This document shows positions 1 through 8,587 of a stretch of 43,574 bases of DNA, piece after piece. Each line of letters starts with the position of its first letter. The stretch's first letter is position 1. A program made the translations under genes and the position numbers. The notes under the pieces were generated by a model that was not told the origin of the DNA, did not search any database, and saw only the letters and a program-made list of their open reading frames with translations. The DNA comes from an uncultured Alcanivoracaceae bacterium (lineage in GTDB: Bacteria; Pseudomonadota; Gammaproteobacteria; Xanthomonadales; Marinicellaceae). The stretch is from positions 1-43,574 of the forward strand of contig CAMZLQ010000040.1 of NCBI GenBank assembly GCA_947311585.1. Reading direction: 5' to 3'.

Positions 1-79
1 CGTGATAGCCGTGTTTCTTATAAAAGTCCACACCAGATAAAGTTGCCATTAGTTCGGTTTGGTTAAATCCTTTTTTTAT
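1..79 (-). pseudogene. Duplicated fragment of the adjacent GNAT acetyltransferase gene (3' part)
   Basis: Bases 1-79 are identical to bases 345-423, which encode roughly residues 127-152 of the intact acetyltransferase that follows. The identity stops abruptly after base 79, so this is a segment of a second gene copy lacking its 5' part. It continues off the left edge of the window, and its C-terminal end may lie there. Reading the fragment's frame backwards reaches an in-frame stop near base 128. A truncated tandem duplicate is the simplest reading; whether anything is translated from it cannot be told here. Confidence 0.75.
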
Positions 80-267
80 TGAATATTTATAGAGTGTGCT
101 TTGGTTGACGCTTACGATAAATCCCACTTACCAGATTGGCTTTGTTGGTTTTAAATGACGATTTAAGATTAAATACTTCGATAAATGGTATTACAAGGCC
201 ATCGGAATAGTAGATAATCTAAAAAAATACTTCAAAAACTTGAAATAGAAGTATATAAAGGGTTTGC
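80..267. other. Intergenic spacer with a degenerate REP-like motif
   Basis: There is no gene here. Around 116-147 the sequence GATAAATCCCACT followed by TACCAG and TTGGCTTTGTTGG closely matches the stretch at 7502-7535, which belongs to a palindromic repeat. Here the left palindrome arm is degraded. The rest is AT-rich with no recognisable signal. Confidence 0.5.
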
Positions 268-801
268 CTAAGCGAAATATTTTACCATCGGCATAAACTC
301 AATAGTGTTACCGTCATTCATGGTATGAATAATGGTTTTATCACCGTGATAGCCGTGTTTCTTATAAAAGTCCACACCAGATAAAGTTGCCATTAGTTCG
401 GTTTGGTTAAATCCTTTTTTTATCGCTTCGAGCTCACAGTTTTTGATAATCTTGTGACCCAGTCCCTGACGAGAAAATTCAGGATGAATAAAAAAGGCTC
501 GAATCTTTGCAGCCTCTTTGTTGGGGTTAAGTTTTTCAGGGTTTCGTAAATTGTTATCATCGCTGCCAAATAACGTTTTCCGAAAGCTCCAGCCACCGCA
601 GGCAATGAGTTGAAAGTCTTTTTCAATGACAAAATATGTCTGGTCTTTGATGAGTTGGGTATCCACTCCAAAAGCACTTTTAAGAGCGGATTCTATGGTG
701 TTTTTATCATAAAACTGTCCACCAAGTTGCCGAGCGGATAGTGCAATAAGATAAGTAATTGCATCAACATCCTCTAGTTTTGCATAGCGTAAATATGACA
801 T
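268..801 (-). CDS. GNAT family N-acetyltransferase
   Basis: A predicted acetyl-CoA-dependent acyltransferase of 177 residues, substrate unknown. The acetyl-CoA-binding signature is visible as IHPEFSRQGLGHKI at about residues 105-119 (Q/R-x-x-G-x-G type), and the common C-terminal 'FYKKHGY' strand-helix element lies near 145-151. The start codon overlaps the stop of the upstream CHAP gene by one base (TGATG), so the two are probably translationally coupled and form an operon with the enoyl-CoA hydratase further upstream. Part of its 3' half is repeated at bases 1-79. The family assignment is firm; the function is not. Confidence 0.85.
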   Translation of the reverse strand: MSYLRYAKLEDVDAITYLIALSARQLGGQFYDKNTIESALKSAFGVDTQLIKDQTYFVIEKDFQLIACGGWSFRKTLFGSDDNNLRNPEKLNPNKEAAKIRAFFIHPEFSRQGLGHKIIKNCELEAIKKGFNQTELMATLSGVDFYKKHGYHGDKTIIHTMNDGNTIEFMPMVKYFA

Positions 802-1577
802 CAGTCTTTAGGGTAAATCCAACCAGATATTTCGGCACCTGTTTGATTGCTTTTCTTGTTGGGAGCAACATCAATCAAAGTATAGTGCCCATTGACTTCA
901 AATAAGCTAATTTTACGGGCGTACTTTTTAGGTTTTTGCCATTTTTTGTTGTCGTAATTTTCTTCTGCCAGTGAAACAGTGCCTTTTTTGAGGTTAACAC
1001 CTACCACAACTGCGACATGACCGTGTTGCCACAAAGGGTTGCTGCGGTCTGGGTAGTAAATGACTAAATCACCAGTTTTTGGTGCGCGCGTTGCCGTGCC
1101 ATTTATAGAACGAGCTAATGGAAATTTTTCATTAGTGCGAATGTTTTTTCCTTCAGTTAGGTAAATAATTTCATGAGCGCTGTCAATGCTACCATAAGTA
1201 ATTCCCTTATTAACCATCCACCAACGGCGTGAGTATTCGACACATTGGTTAATTAATCCGATGTAATGTAAGTTGTCGTCTTTCGGGCTGCTTTTATGAA
1301 TAGTGACTTCGCCTGTTGTGAGGTTTAAAAACGAATATTCATTCTTAATGCATTCGGAACGACAATTCGAATAGGCATCAATACCATTGGCTGACCCCAG
1401 TATTTTGCCAAAATCAGTAACGCAATCAACATCGCAGAGCTGTTTGTTTTTCTCAAACATGGCTTTGCTTTGCTCTTTGGAAAAGGCTAGTGGTTTGGGA
1501 CGCAGTCCGTAACCATCGGTGTTGGGAAGTTGAGCAAAACAAGCAGAAGTTACTAATAATAAAAGAATGAATTTCAT
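801..1577 (-). CDS. Secreted CHAP-domain amidase, resembling the glutathionylspermidine amidase domain
   Basis: A 258-residue protein with a Sec signal peptide (MKFILLLLVTSACFAQ). A CHAP-type cysteine amidohydrolase domain follows: putative nucleophile Cys in 'LINQCVEYSRRWW', 'GDLVIYYP' before the His strand, putative catalytic His in 'HGHVAVVVGV', and an acidic 'AEENYDN' strand. The arrangement recalls the amidase half of glutathionylspermidine synthetase/amidase more than classical phage lysins, but there is no synthetase domain and the protein is exported. It may cleave peptidoglycan cross-peptides or amide conjugates in the periplasm. A clear ribosome binding site (GGGAGAA) precedes the ATG. 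It lies three bases after the enoyl-CoA hydratase gene. Confidence 0.8.
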   Translation of the reverse strand: MKFILLLLVTSACFAQLPNTDGYGLRPKPLAFSKEQSKAMFEKNKQLCDVDCVTDFGKILGSANGIDAYSNCRSECIKNEYSFLNLTTGEVTIHKSSPKDDNLHYIGLINQCVEYSRRWWMVNKGITYGSIDSAHEIIYLTEGKNIRTNEKFPLARSINGTATRAPKTGDLVIYYPDRSNPLWQHGHVAVVVGVNLKKGTVSLAEENYDNKKWQKPKKYARKISLFEVNGHYTLIDVAPNKKSNQTGAEISGWIYPKD

Positions 1578-1580
1578 GTT

Positions 1581-2357
1581 TTATTCTCCCGTAAAGTTGG
1601 GCTTTCTTTTTTCCAAAAAAGCCTTAGTGCCTTCTTTCATGTCTTTGGTGGAACAGGTTACGGCAAAGGCTTTGGCTTCAAACTGCAAGCCTTCGGGTAA
1701 ACTGCATTCTGCACCGTGATTTATGCTATCAATTATGCATTGCAAAGCAACAGGTGCACTCAAGGTCAGTTGTTTCGCCATTTTTTCAACGGTAGTAAGT
1801 AATTCATCTTGTGTGGTCACTTTGTTGACTAAACCAATTTCGTAAGCTCGATTGGCATCAATCATGCCACCCATAAGGTTCATTTCCATGGCTCGACCCT
1901 TACCAATTAAACGTACAAGACGTTGCGTGCCGCCAAATCCAGGGATAACCCCTAATTTAATTTCTGGTTGTCCAAACATGGCATTATCAGAAGCAATGCG
2001 TACATGGCAACTCATGGCAAGTTCGCAACCGCCACCTAAGGCAAAACCATTGATAGCAGCAATTACGGGCTTGCAACTTTGTTCAATATTGTTCATGACT
2101 TTTTGACCGTATTCGGCAAAAAACATGCCCGTTACAGCATTGGATTGGGCGAGTTCGGAAATATCAGCACCAGCAATGAATGATTTCTGTCCGCTGCCAG
2201 TGATGATTATTGCAGCGATAGTTTTGTCCGTTTGCGCATTGCTAATCGCTTGGTTGATTTCAACTAAGGTTTGGTGATTTAAGGCATTAAGCTTATCGGG
2301 ACGATTAATGGTTAAGGTTAAGATTTTATTAAGGGTACTTAAAAGGATGTTGGACAT
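1581..2357 (-). CDS. Enoyl-CoA hydratase (crotonase family)
   Basis: A 258-residue short-chain enoyl-CoA hydratase that would add water to trans-2-enoyl-CoA in fatty acid or amino acid degradation. The oxyanion-hole and acyl-CoA region is visible as 'FIAGADI' (about 60-66) and 'INGFALGGGCELAM' (about 102-115). Both catalytic glutamates of the true hydratases appear to be present, one in GGGCELAM and one in 'FGQPEIKLGVIPGFGGTQRL', so it is likely an active hydratase rather than an isomerase or decarboxylase. First gene of a three-gene minus-strand operon (hydratase, CHAP amidase, GNAT). The pathway cannot be fixed from the neighbours. Confidence 0.9.
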   Translation of the reverse strand: MSNILLSTLNKILTLTINRPDKLNALNHQTLVEINQAISNAQTDKTIAAIIITGSGQKSFIAGADISELAQSNAVTGMFFAEYGQKVMNNIEQSCKPVIAAINGFALGGGCELAMSCHVRIASDNAMFGQPEIKLGVIPGFGGTQRLVRLIGKGRAMEMNLMGGMIDANRAYEIGLVNKVTTQDELLTTVEKMAKQLTLSAPVALQCIIDSINHGAECSLPEGLQFEAKAFAVTCSTKDMKEGTKAFLEKRKPNFTGE

Positions 2358-2432
2358 TGCTGTGACTCTATAACGATAAAGCTGTAATTATATCAATTAT
2401 TGAACTCAAAAGGGATAAATGAGTCTATAGAG

Positions 2433-2461
2433 TTGTTAATATTTAGCCTGTGGCATAAAAT
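2433..2461 (+). promoter_or_regulatory. Predicted sigma-70 promoter of the FKBP isomerase gene
   Basis: TTGTTA (2433-2438) and TAAAAT (2456-2461) are separated by exactly 17 bases. They lie about 40 bases upstream of the ATG at 2501, which has a GAGGA ribosome binding site at 2489-2493. Confidence 0.6.
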
Positions 2462-2500
2462 ACGCCCCTTTTTAAGAAAAACAACATCGAGGATTGACAG

Positions 2501-3220
2501 ATGAATTTTAAATTATTACTAGCTGGAATTATTGTCATAACAACGACATTTGTATCAGCTCAAGATAAAACGAGCAAAGACATTAAATTTGATAAAAATA
2601 AAACCAGTTACGCTTATGGCTATCGCATTGGCTTAGAGTTTTTAGGAAAAAAAGGCAGTGAGTTTGAATTAAACACTGACGAAGCAATAAAGGGCATACG
2701 TGATGCGGCAGCAAAAAAAGACCCTGCGATTTCTAAAGAAGACATGGTCTTGAATTTTCAAGCTTACCAAAAGAAAATGGAATTGAAACAATTAGAAGCG
2801 TATAAGAAATTAGCTGCATCTAATAAAAAGCGTTCAGACGATTTTTTAAATGCTAATCGTAAGAAGAAAGGCATTAAGGAATTGGCATCAGGTATTCAAT
2901 ACCGAGTGATTGAAGACGGTAAAGGCAAGCACCCAACACTGGATAGCGAAGTTGTGATTCATTACCGTGGGTCTTTAATTGGCACAGATAACCCTGATAA
3001 CTACCAAGAGTTTGATTCTTCATTTGTTCGTGGTGAACCAAAATCAATTAAAGTCGGTAACTCCTTAAAAGGCTGGCAAGAAATTTTGCCGTTGATGAAG
3101 CCAGGAGCCAAATGGCAAGTATTTATTCCACCTGAACTCGCTTATGGAATCAGAGGACAACGTCCCATTGGACCAAATGAAGTGTTAATCTTCGATATTA
3201 ATTTATTGAGTATTAAGTAA
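2501..3220 (+). CDS. FKBP-type peptidyl-prolyl cis-trans isomerase, periplasmic (Mip/FkpA-like)
   Basis: A 239-residue isomerase for X-Pro bonds in exported proteins. It starts with a signal peptide (MNFKLLLAGIIVITTTFVSA), followed by the helical dimerisation domain of Mip/FkpA proteins (about 30-120, with 'YAYGYRIG' and a Lys/Gln-rich helix) and a C-terminal FKBP domain (about 130-239). The FKBP core shows 'VVIHYRGSLIG', 'FDSSF', 'GWQEILPLMKPGAKWQVFIP' and 'LAYG', all typical. It is a single-gene unit with its own promoter and a strong terminator, divergent from the enoyl-CoA hydratase. Confidence 0.93.
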   Translation: MNFKLLLAGIIVITTTFVSAQDKTSKDIKFDKNKTSYAYGYRIGLEFLGKKGSEFELNTDEAIKGIRDAAAKKDPAISKEDMVLNFQAYQKKMELKQLEAYKKLAASNKKRSDDFLNANRKKKGIKELASGIQYRVIEDGKGKHPTLDSEVVIHYRGSLIGTDNPDNYQEFDSSFVRGEPKSIKVGNSLKGWQEILPLMKPGAKWQVFIPPELAYGIRGQRPIGPNEVLIFDINLLSIK

Positions 3221-3270
3221 ACATTGTATTTGACTTATATGGTTAAATATTGTGCTACAAAAAACAAAGG

Positions 3271-3299
3271 CGGAGTAATGCAAATTACTCCGTTTTTTT
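3271..3299 (+). terminator. Rho-independent terminator after the FKBP gene
   Basis: A perfect 9-bp stem, CGGAGTAAT / ATTACTCCG, with loop GCAA is followed directly by seven T (3293-3299). The last T abuts the ATG of the next gene (3300), an unusual arrangement discussed in the findings. Confidence 0.9.
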
Positions 3300-3902
3300 A
3301 TGTTTAATATTCGCAATAAAGACAAGCTTTACACTAATTTAAAGTCTGTCTTAAAAACAGAATTGATTCCAACAGAAATTTGGCAGGCATCCGGCCATGA
3401 TGAATTTAGACCTGCAGCTGTACTCGTTCCATTATTTTGGCAAGATGAAGAAATACATATAATGTTAACCAAACGTTCAGAACAACTTAAACATCACTCA
3501 GGGCAAGTGAGTTTTCCTGGTGGTGGATTTGATGAGAGCGATATTACCATACGACAGGCAGCTATTCGTGAGACAAAAGAAGAAATTGGAATAGATGCCG
3601 CTTATATAGAAGTGGTTGGTTATTTAGAGGATATTGAAACAAATTCAGGGTTTTACGTTACTCCTTTTGTCGGCATATTGAAAGAAGGATTTACAGTTGA
3701 TGCAAACGATGATGAAGTGGCAGAGGTGTTTTCTGTGCCCTTATCGTTCTTTTGTGATGAAAAAAACTGCAAGAAAAAAAGCGCTAAATATCAGAACAAA
3801 ACAGTTCATTATTACGTTTATCAGTACAATGATTATACAATTTGGGGTGTAACAGCTGAAATTATTGTAAAATTAGTCAAGAAAATAAAAATAAATCAAT
3901 AA
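3300..3902 (+). CDS. nudL: NUDIX hydrolase, CoA pyrophosphatase type (NudL-like)
   Basis: A 200-residue hydrolase expected to cleave CoA and its derivatives to 3',5'-ADP and phosphopantetheine. The family signatures are clear: 'AAVLVPLFW' at about 38-46, '[20 protein letters not shown]' and the Nudix box running through '[12 protein letters not shown]' at about 92-103. The start is odd: this ATG directly follows the T-run of the upstream terminator, so there is no Shine-Dalgarno sequence. The next in-frame Met is inside the conserved domain, so this start is kept. A nine-codon leader frame with its own ribosome binding site overlaps it (3278-3307). The gene is followed closely by miaB. Confidence 0.88.
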   Translation: MFNIRNKDKLYTNLKSVLKTELIPTEIWQASGHDEFRPAAVLVPLFWQDEEIHIMLTKRSEQLKHHSGQVSFPGGGFDESDITIRQAAIRETKEEIGIDAAYIEVVGYLEDIETNSGFYVTPFVGILKEGFTVDANDDEVAEVFSVPLSFFCDEKNCKKKSAKYQNKTVHYYVYQYNDYTIWGVTAEIIVKLVKKIKINQ

Positions 3903-3906
3903 AACT

Positions 3907-5247
3907 ATGTCAGAACAAAAAAAAGGTAAGCTATTTATAAAAACACACGGTTGTCAGATGAATGAGTATGATTCATCCAAGATGCAAGACGTGTTGGTTG
4001 ATTCTTATGGGTTAGAGATTACACAAATCGAAGAAGAAGCTGATGTTATTTTATTAAACACCTGTTCAATTCGAGAAAAGGCACAAGAAAAAGTTTTCTC
4101 GCAATTAGGCAGATGGCGTAAGCTTAAGGAAAAAAATCCTAATTTAGTGATAGGAGTGGGTGGGTGTGTTGCTTCACAAGAAGGCGATAATATTATAAAA
4201 CGTGCCCCTTATGTGGACATGGTGTTTGGCCCACAAACTTTGCACCGTTTGCCCACAATGCTCAAAGCCGTTAATGACGAGCAAAAACCACAAATGGACA
4301 TTAGTTTTCCTGAAATAGAAAAATTTGATAATTTGCCAGAGCCTCGTAAAGAAGGGCCTTCGGCTTTTGTATCAATTATGGAAGGCTGCAGTAAATATTG
4401 TACATTTTGTGTTGTGCCTTATACGCGTGGCGAGGAAGTTTCTCGTCCGTTAGACAGTGTTCTTGCCGAAATAATGGAATTAACACTGCAAGGCGTTAAA
4501 GAAATTAATTTATTGGGTCAAAATGTCAACTCCTATCGAGGGGAAACTCACGAAGGAGAAATCGTTGATTTAGCCCACTTGATTCATTACGTGGCAGCCA
4601 TTGATGGCATAGAACGCATACGTTTTACCACCTCCCATCCGGTGGAATTTACCGATGCATTAATAGAAGCTTACCGCGATGTACCGAAATTGGCTAACTA
4701 TTTACACCTACCTGTGCAGAGTGGATCAGATAGAGTGCTATCAGCAATGAAGCGTGGGCATACAGCCATAGAATACAAACAAAAAATTCGCAAACTGCGT
4801 GAAGTTCGCCCTGATATATCGTTGTCCTCTGACTTTATTGTGGGCTTTCCTGGTGAAACAGACAAAGAGTTTGAAGCCACAATGAAGCTGATTGAAGATG
4901 TTCGTTTTGACCAATCTTTTAGTTTTATCTATTCCAAACGACCCGGAACACCCGCAGCAAATATCGAAGATGAAATTCCATTATCCGTTAAAAAAGAACG
5001 CCTGCAACGCCTGCAAGCCACGATAAATGAATTTGCTGCAGAAATATCACAGGATATGATTGGAGGTGTGCAAAAAGTTTTAGTTGAGCGTGTTTCTAAA
5101 AAAGATGAAAAACAACTCTCTGGTCGTACAGAAAATATGCGTATCGTTAATTTTGATGGGAATCCTCGATTAATAGGACAACTAATTGATGTTGAAATCA
5201 CTGAAGCCTACCGCAATTCATTACAAGGGAAAATAGTCACGCAATGA
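3907..5247 (+). CDS. miaB: tRNA-2-methylthio-N6-dimethylallyladenosine synthase MiaB
   Basis: A radical-SAM methylthiotransferase that adds the 2-methylthio group to i6A37 of tRNAs reading UNN codons. At 446 residues it has normal family length. The UPF0004 domain has its three cluster cysteines (HGC16, 'NTCSIRE', 'GGCVAS'). The radical-SAM CxxxCxxC is 'GCSKYCTFC' at about 160-167. A C-terminal TRAM domain follows, ending near '[18 protein letters not shown]'. It lies four bases after the NUDIX gene and overlaps phoH by four bases (ATGA), the conserved miaB-phoH pairing. Confidence 0.96.
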   Translation: MSEQKKGKLFIKTHGCQMNEYDSSKMQDVLVDSYGLEITQIEEEADVILLNTCSIREKAQEKVFSQLGRWRKLKEKNPNLVIGVGGCVASQEGDNIIKRAPYVDMVFGPQTLHRLPTMLKAVNDEQKPQMDISFPEIEKFDNLPEPRKEGPSAFVSIMEGCSKYCTFCVVPYTRGEEVSRPLDSVLAEIMELTLQGVKEINLLGQNVNSYRGETHEGEIVDLAHLIHYVAAIDGIERIRFTTSHPVEFTDALIEAYRDVPKLANYLHLPVQSGSDRVLSAMKRGHTAIEYKQKIRKLREVRPDISLSSDFIVGFPGETDKEFEATMKLIEDVRFDQSFSFIYSKRPGTPAANIEDEIPLSVKKERLQRLQATINEFAAEISQDMIGGVQKVLVERVSKKDEKQLSGRTENMRIVNFDGNPRLIGQLIDVEITEAYRNSLQGKIVTQ

Positions 5248-6194
5248 GCAAAAAAGTCATCACAATCCCAACATCAAATAATGATGTATTGACTAATTTA
5301 TACGGAAATCACGATGAGAATATTAAACTGTTGTCACACACAACTAAAACTCAAATCCATGCCCGTGGAAATAAAGTTCAGATAGAAGGTAATCAAGAGC
5401 AAATTGAGCAAGTGCAGCGGTGTCTGGATTTAATGTTAGAAGAAGCCCAAAATCAATCATTAGATTTAGCAATGACACATATAATTTTACAAGGAAATTA
5501 CCAAACTGCCACCAATAATGATGAAGAAGTTATTGAAGTTGAAAATGTCAAAATTCAAACCAGAAAAGGAGTTATCACAGGACGTTCACCCAATCAAAAG
5601 CTCTACTTGCATAATATCGTTACACACGATGTCAACTTTGGTGTAGGACCAGCTGGAACGGGTAAAACATATTTGGCAGTGGCTTGTGCCGTTGAAGCAA
5701 TTTTAAATCAAGAAGTCCAACGTATAATTTTGGTACGCCCAGCAGTAGAAGCAGGGGAGCGATTGGGTTTTTTGCCTGGAGATTTATCCGATAAGGTAGA
5801 CCCATACTTGCGTCCACTTTACGATGCATTGTACGAAATGCTCGGTGTAGAAAAGGTCGAGCGTATGATGGAAAAAAATATTATTGAAGTGGCTCCACTT
5901 GCTTTTATGCGTGGTCGCACACTCAATAATGCTTTTGTGATACTCGATGAAGCACAAAATACCACCGTCGAACAAATGAAAATGTTCCTCACTCGAACAG
6001 GATTTGGCACAACTGTCGTGGTCACTGGTGATGTCACCCAAGTGGATTTGCGCAAAGGCGAGACATCAGGCTTAAAGCACGCACTTGAAGTGCTATCGGA
6101 TGTTAGGGATATTAGCTTTAGCCATTTTGAATCAAAAGATGTCGTGCGTCATAACCTCGTGCAAAAAATTATTGATGCTTATGAAAAGGCTTAG
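5244..6194 (+). CDS. phoH: PhoH family ATPase (YbeZ)
   Basis: A cytoplasmic ATPase of the PhoH/YbeZ family, associated with RNA and ribosome metabolism. 316 residues. An N-terminal KH-like segment (about 1-75) precedes the PhoH domain with Walker A '[12 protein letters not shown]' (about 137-148) and Walker B '[12 protein letters not shown]' (about 230-241). It overlaps miaB by ATGA. In many relatives ybeY and then corC and lnt follow; here the next gene is an unrelated dehydrogenase on the opposite strand, so ybeY must be elsewhere or absent. Confidence 0.95.
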   Translation: MSKKVITIPTSNNDVLTNLYGNHDENIKLLSHTTKTQIHARGNKVQIEGNQEQIEQVQRCLDLMLEEAQNQSLDLAMTHIILQGNYQTATNNDEEVIEVENVKIQTRKGVITGRSPNQKLYLHNIVTHDVNFGVGPAGTGKTYLAVACAVEAILNQEVQRIILVRPAVEAGERLGFLPGDLSDKVDPYLRPLYDALYEMLGVEKVERMMEKNIIEVAPLAFMRGRTLNNAFVILDEAQNTTVEQMKMFLTRTGFGTTVVVTGDVTQVDLRKGETSGLKHALEVLSDVRDISFSHFESKDVVRHNLVQKIIDAYEKA

Positions 6195-6198
6195 TTGA

Positions 6199-7359
6199 TT
6201 ACAACGCCTTTTCTAAAATCTCTCGGCTAACAACCAAATCAATATCTCTATGCTCACCCAAAGCAACCATCTTGTGTTGTTTTAATTTAGCTAAAATAGC
6301 ATCAATGTCACTTGCTCCTAAACCCACATCAGACAGGCAAGTTGGCACTTGCATGGTTTGAAAAAATTCAACTGTTTTATCAATGGCTTGATTTATTATT
6401 TCATCATCTGTACCGCACAGATTCCACACCCTTTGACCGTATTGAATCAGCTTTTCACGCTTTTGCTTGCATTTGATTTTCATCACTGCAGGAAAGACAA
6501 TAGATAATGTTCGCGCATGATCAATTCCATGCAAAGCGGTCAGTTCATGACCAATCATGTGAGTTGACCAATCTTGAGGCACGCCAACACCGATTAAACC
6601 ATTAAGTGCCATCGTCGCTGACCACATGATGTTAGCACGAATTTCTAAGTTGTTTTGGTCGTTTAACACACGAGAACCTTCTTCAATCAGAGTTTGCAAA
6701 ATGCCTTCGGCAAAACGGTCTTGAATTTTGGCATTAACAGGATAAGTCAGGTATTGTTCTACCGTGTGCACAAAAGCATCAATCACACCGTTACTTATTT
6801 GACGATTAGATAAACTTAACGTCGTCTGCGGGTCAAGAATTGAAAATTGTGGATACGTGTGAACAGAACCAAAAAACAACTTATTGCCATCACGGGTCAT
6901 GACACTGCCAGAATTGCTCTCCGAACCTGTTGCAGGCAAAGTTAACACCGTACCAAAGGGCAAAGCAGATTTAATTTTTAATTGTTGGGTCAAAATATCC
7001 CACGGGTCTCGAGAATTGTCCTCATCGTTGAACAAGGCCGCCGCCGCGATAAATTTGGTCGCATCAATTACCGAGCCACCACCAACAGCCAACAAATAAT
7101 CAATCTTATGTTGTTTAATAACATCCAAAGCCTTCATCGCCGTATCGTAAAGTGGATTAGGCTCAATGCCAGAAAAGTCAAACCACTTATATTCCGCTAA
7201 AGCAGATGAAACCTGCTCATAAACACCGTTTGTCTTAATCGAACCACCGCCATAAATAACCAAAACACGAGCATTAGCAGGTATTTCTGATGTGATTTTT
7301 TCAATTTGACCGATGCCGAAGTGAATGCGTGTCGGATTATAAAAGGTAAAGTTATTCAT
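6199..7359 (-). CDS. yqhD: Iron-dependent alcohol dehydrogenase, YqhD-like aldehyde reductase
   Basis: A 386-residue group III metal-dependent alcohol dehydrogenase. Similarity to E. coli YqhD is recognisable along the whole length: 'MNNFTFYNPTRIHFG', 'GGGSVIDATKFIA' nucleotide-binding loop, 'TLPATGSESNSG', and 'GVPQDWSTHMIGHELTALHG'. The four metal ligands are in place: Asp and His in 'NGVIDAFVHTVEQY' and the two His in 'GHELTALHGIDHART'. YqhD reduces short-chain aldehydes, including lipid peroxidation products, with NADPH, so a detoxifying role is likely. It stands alone, converging on phoH with a four-base gap and no visible terminator. Confidence 0.9.
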   Translation of the reverse strand: MNNFTFYNPTRIHFGIGQIEKITSEIPANARVLVIYGGGSIKTNGVYEQVSSALAEYKWFDFSGIEPNPLYDTAMKALDVIKQHKIDYLLAVGGGSVIDATKFIAAAALFNDEDNSRDPWDILTQQLKIKSALPFGTVLTLPATGSESNSGSVMTRDGNKLFFGSVHTYPQFSILDPQTTLSLSNRQISNGVIDAFVHTVEQYLTYPVNAKIQDRFAEGILQTLIEEGSRVLNDQNNLEIRANIMWSATMALNGLIGVGVPQDWSTHMIGHELTALHGIDHARTLSIVFPAVMKIKCKQKREKLIQYGQRVWNLCGTDDEIINQAIDKTVEFFQTMQVPTCLSDVGLGASDIDAILAKLKQHKMVALGEHRDIDLVVSREILEKAL

Positions 7360-7497
7360 GATTATAAGGACTAAAAAGGATGGATATTATAGTTTAAATA
7401 ACAGCAATTGTCATAGCTTAAAAGGCTTAAAAATTTATCGATACAACAAAAGTCATGGTTTTAACCGGTAGCTTTATGTTTTTTAGTTGAAGTTTGA

Positions 7498-7595
7498 GTG
7501 GGATAAATCCCACTAACCAGTTTGGCTTTGTTAGGATCGTTGGCTTTAGCCGACGTTTTTTTGTCTTTGTTGGGTTTGTGTGGGATAAATCCCAC
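7498..7595. repeat. REP-like palindrome cluster
   Basis: GTGGGATAAATCCCAC occurs twice, at 7498-7513 and 7580-7595. Each copy is a perfect inverted repeat (GTGGGAT-AA-ATCCCAC). Between them, CGTTGGCT-TT-AGCCGACG (7538-7555) is a near-perfect palindrome followed by seven T. The first copy with its right flank (ACTAACCAGTTTGGCTTTGT) also matches 118-143 near the left edge of the window. The pattern fits bacterial REP or short palindromic repeat families; no associated transposase is in the window. Confidence 0.65.
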
Positions 7596-7651
7596 TGACC
7601 AAATAAAAGTACAGTAGGCAGAAATACGTAAAATTATTGAAAATATTGTTG

Positions 7652-7679
7652 TTGTTGTTGGGTATGGTAATTGTATAAT
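7652..7679 (+). promoter_or_regulatory. Possible promoter of the first DUF1566 gene
   Basis: A consensus -10 TATAAT (7674-7679) sits 16 bases after TTGTTG (7652-7657), which is part of a (TTG) repeat tract. The ATG is about 34 bases downstream. The -35 match is modest. Confidence 0.4.
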
Positions 7680-7712
7680 TCACCTTATTAAACGTATAAA
7701 CGGAAAATTTTA

Positions 7713-8468
7713 ATGAAATCAAAACCAATAACTTTTTTAGCAAGCTTGGTATTCTTTAGCGTTGTCAATGCACAATCAGATGTCTTATTCTCAAATGGGT
7801 TTGAGTTTCTTGCTAGTCTCAACGATACTGGCATAACTTGGGATGCTGATAATACATCAGGCAACAACTCAACTTGCTCCAGTAACCTCAGCTCACCTCA
7901 AGACTGCAACTATGGCAGAGATGATAACCACAATGATGACAGCGATGGGCATGCAGGCTTTAGTTTTACCAAGCTTGATGCTACAGGTACACCACTTCCT
8001 GACCAAACTGTCGATTATGCCACCACTGTTTGGGCATGTGTTAAAGACAATATTACGGGTTTGGTTTGGGAAGTTAAAACTACTGCAGCAGGTATTCACA
8101 ACCAAGATAATACCTACTTATGGGGTGGATTAACAGCCATTGGTCGGGATCATCCAAATAGGCAAGGCACTTACTATGACCCAAGTTGGAATGATTTAGT
8201 CCAAGGCTCAAACACAGAAAACCTTTGTGGATTCGATAACTGGAGACTACCTACTGTTGCCGAATTATCATCGATTGTCAACAAAGGTACGTCAGATCCA
8301 ATGATAGATACCAACTATTTCCCTAATACCTCACCCACGAGGTTTTGGACATCAGGACCTGTTGCTAACTCTCCTTCTAAAGCTTGGTGTCTTTACCTTA
8401 GAAACGGCTATGACGGTGGTTTGAGTCGAGACAATGATTTTCGTGTGCGGTTAGTGCGTTCTGAATAG
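7713..8468 (+). CDS. Exported DUF1566 (Lcl C-terminal-like) domain protein
   Basis: A 251-residue protein with a signal peptide (MKSKPITFLASLVFFSVVNA), then 'DVLFSNGFEF', a Cys-containing Asp/Asn-rich stretch (about 45-85), and a C-terminal DUF1566 domain (about 105-250). Domain hallmarks are 'TGLVWEVKT', 'NWRLPTVAEL', 'FWTSGPV' and the terminal 'FRVRLVR'. DUF1566 occurs in secreted or surface proteins such as the C-terminal part of the Legionella collagen-like adhesin; its activity is not known. The 'NGFE' motif is one I associate with secreted proteins of Marinicella-like bacteria. A second DUF1566 gene follows. Confidence 0.85.
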   Translation: MKSKPITFLASLVFFSVVNAQSDVLFSNGFEFLASLNDTGITWDADNTSGNNSTCSSNLSSPQDCNYGRDDNHNDDSDGHAGFSFTKLDATGTPLPDQTVDYATTVWACVKDNITGLVWEVKTTAAGIHNQDNTYLWGGLTAIGRDHPNRQGTYYDPSWNDLVQGSNTENLCGFDNWRLPTVAELSSIVNKGTSDPMIDTNYFPNTSPTRFWTSGPVANSPSKAWCLYLRNGYDGGLSRDNDFRVRLVRSE

Positions 8469-8587
8469 TAAATTTTTAGGTTTTATGGTGCAGCGTGATG
8501 CAAGACTATGGTTATGAAATAAAATAAACACGAATATGGTAATATCAAACAATGAATGAGGAGCTAGATCCTAAACTGAGGAAAAAA

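Larger units (their letters stand above)
7360..7712. other. Repeat-bearing intergenic region
   Basis: 353 bases without a gene between the dehydrogenase and the first DUF1566 gene, which point away from each other. It holds two copies of a perfect 16-bp palindrome, a third imperfect palindrome with a T-run, a short (TTG)n tract and a likely promoter, each listed separately. Confidence 0.7.

Noticed and set aside
7538-7562. Functional terminator at CGTTGGCT/AGCCGACG plus T7
   Set aside because: The shape fits, but no gene is transcribed into it on the plus strand, and it belongs to the palindromic repeat cluster; kept as part of the repeat.
7640-7662. (TTG)n tract as a phase-variable switch for the DUF1566 gene
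   Set aside because: Only four to five units, and length change in threes would merely shift promoter spacing; too short to claim.
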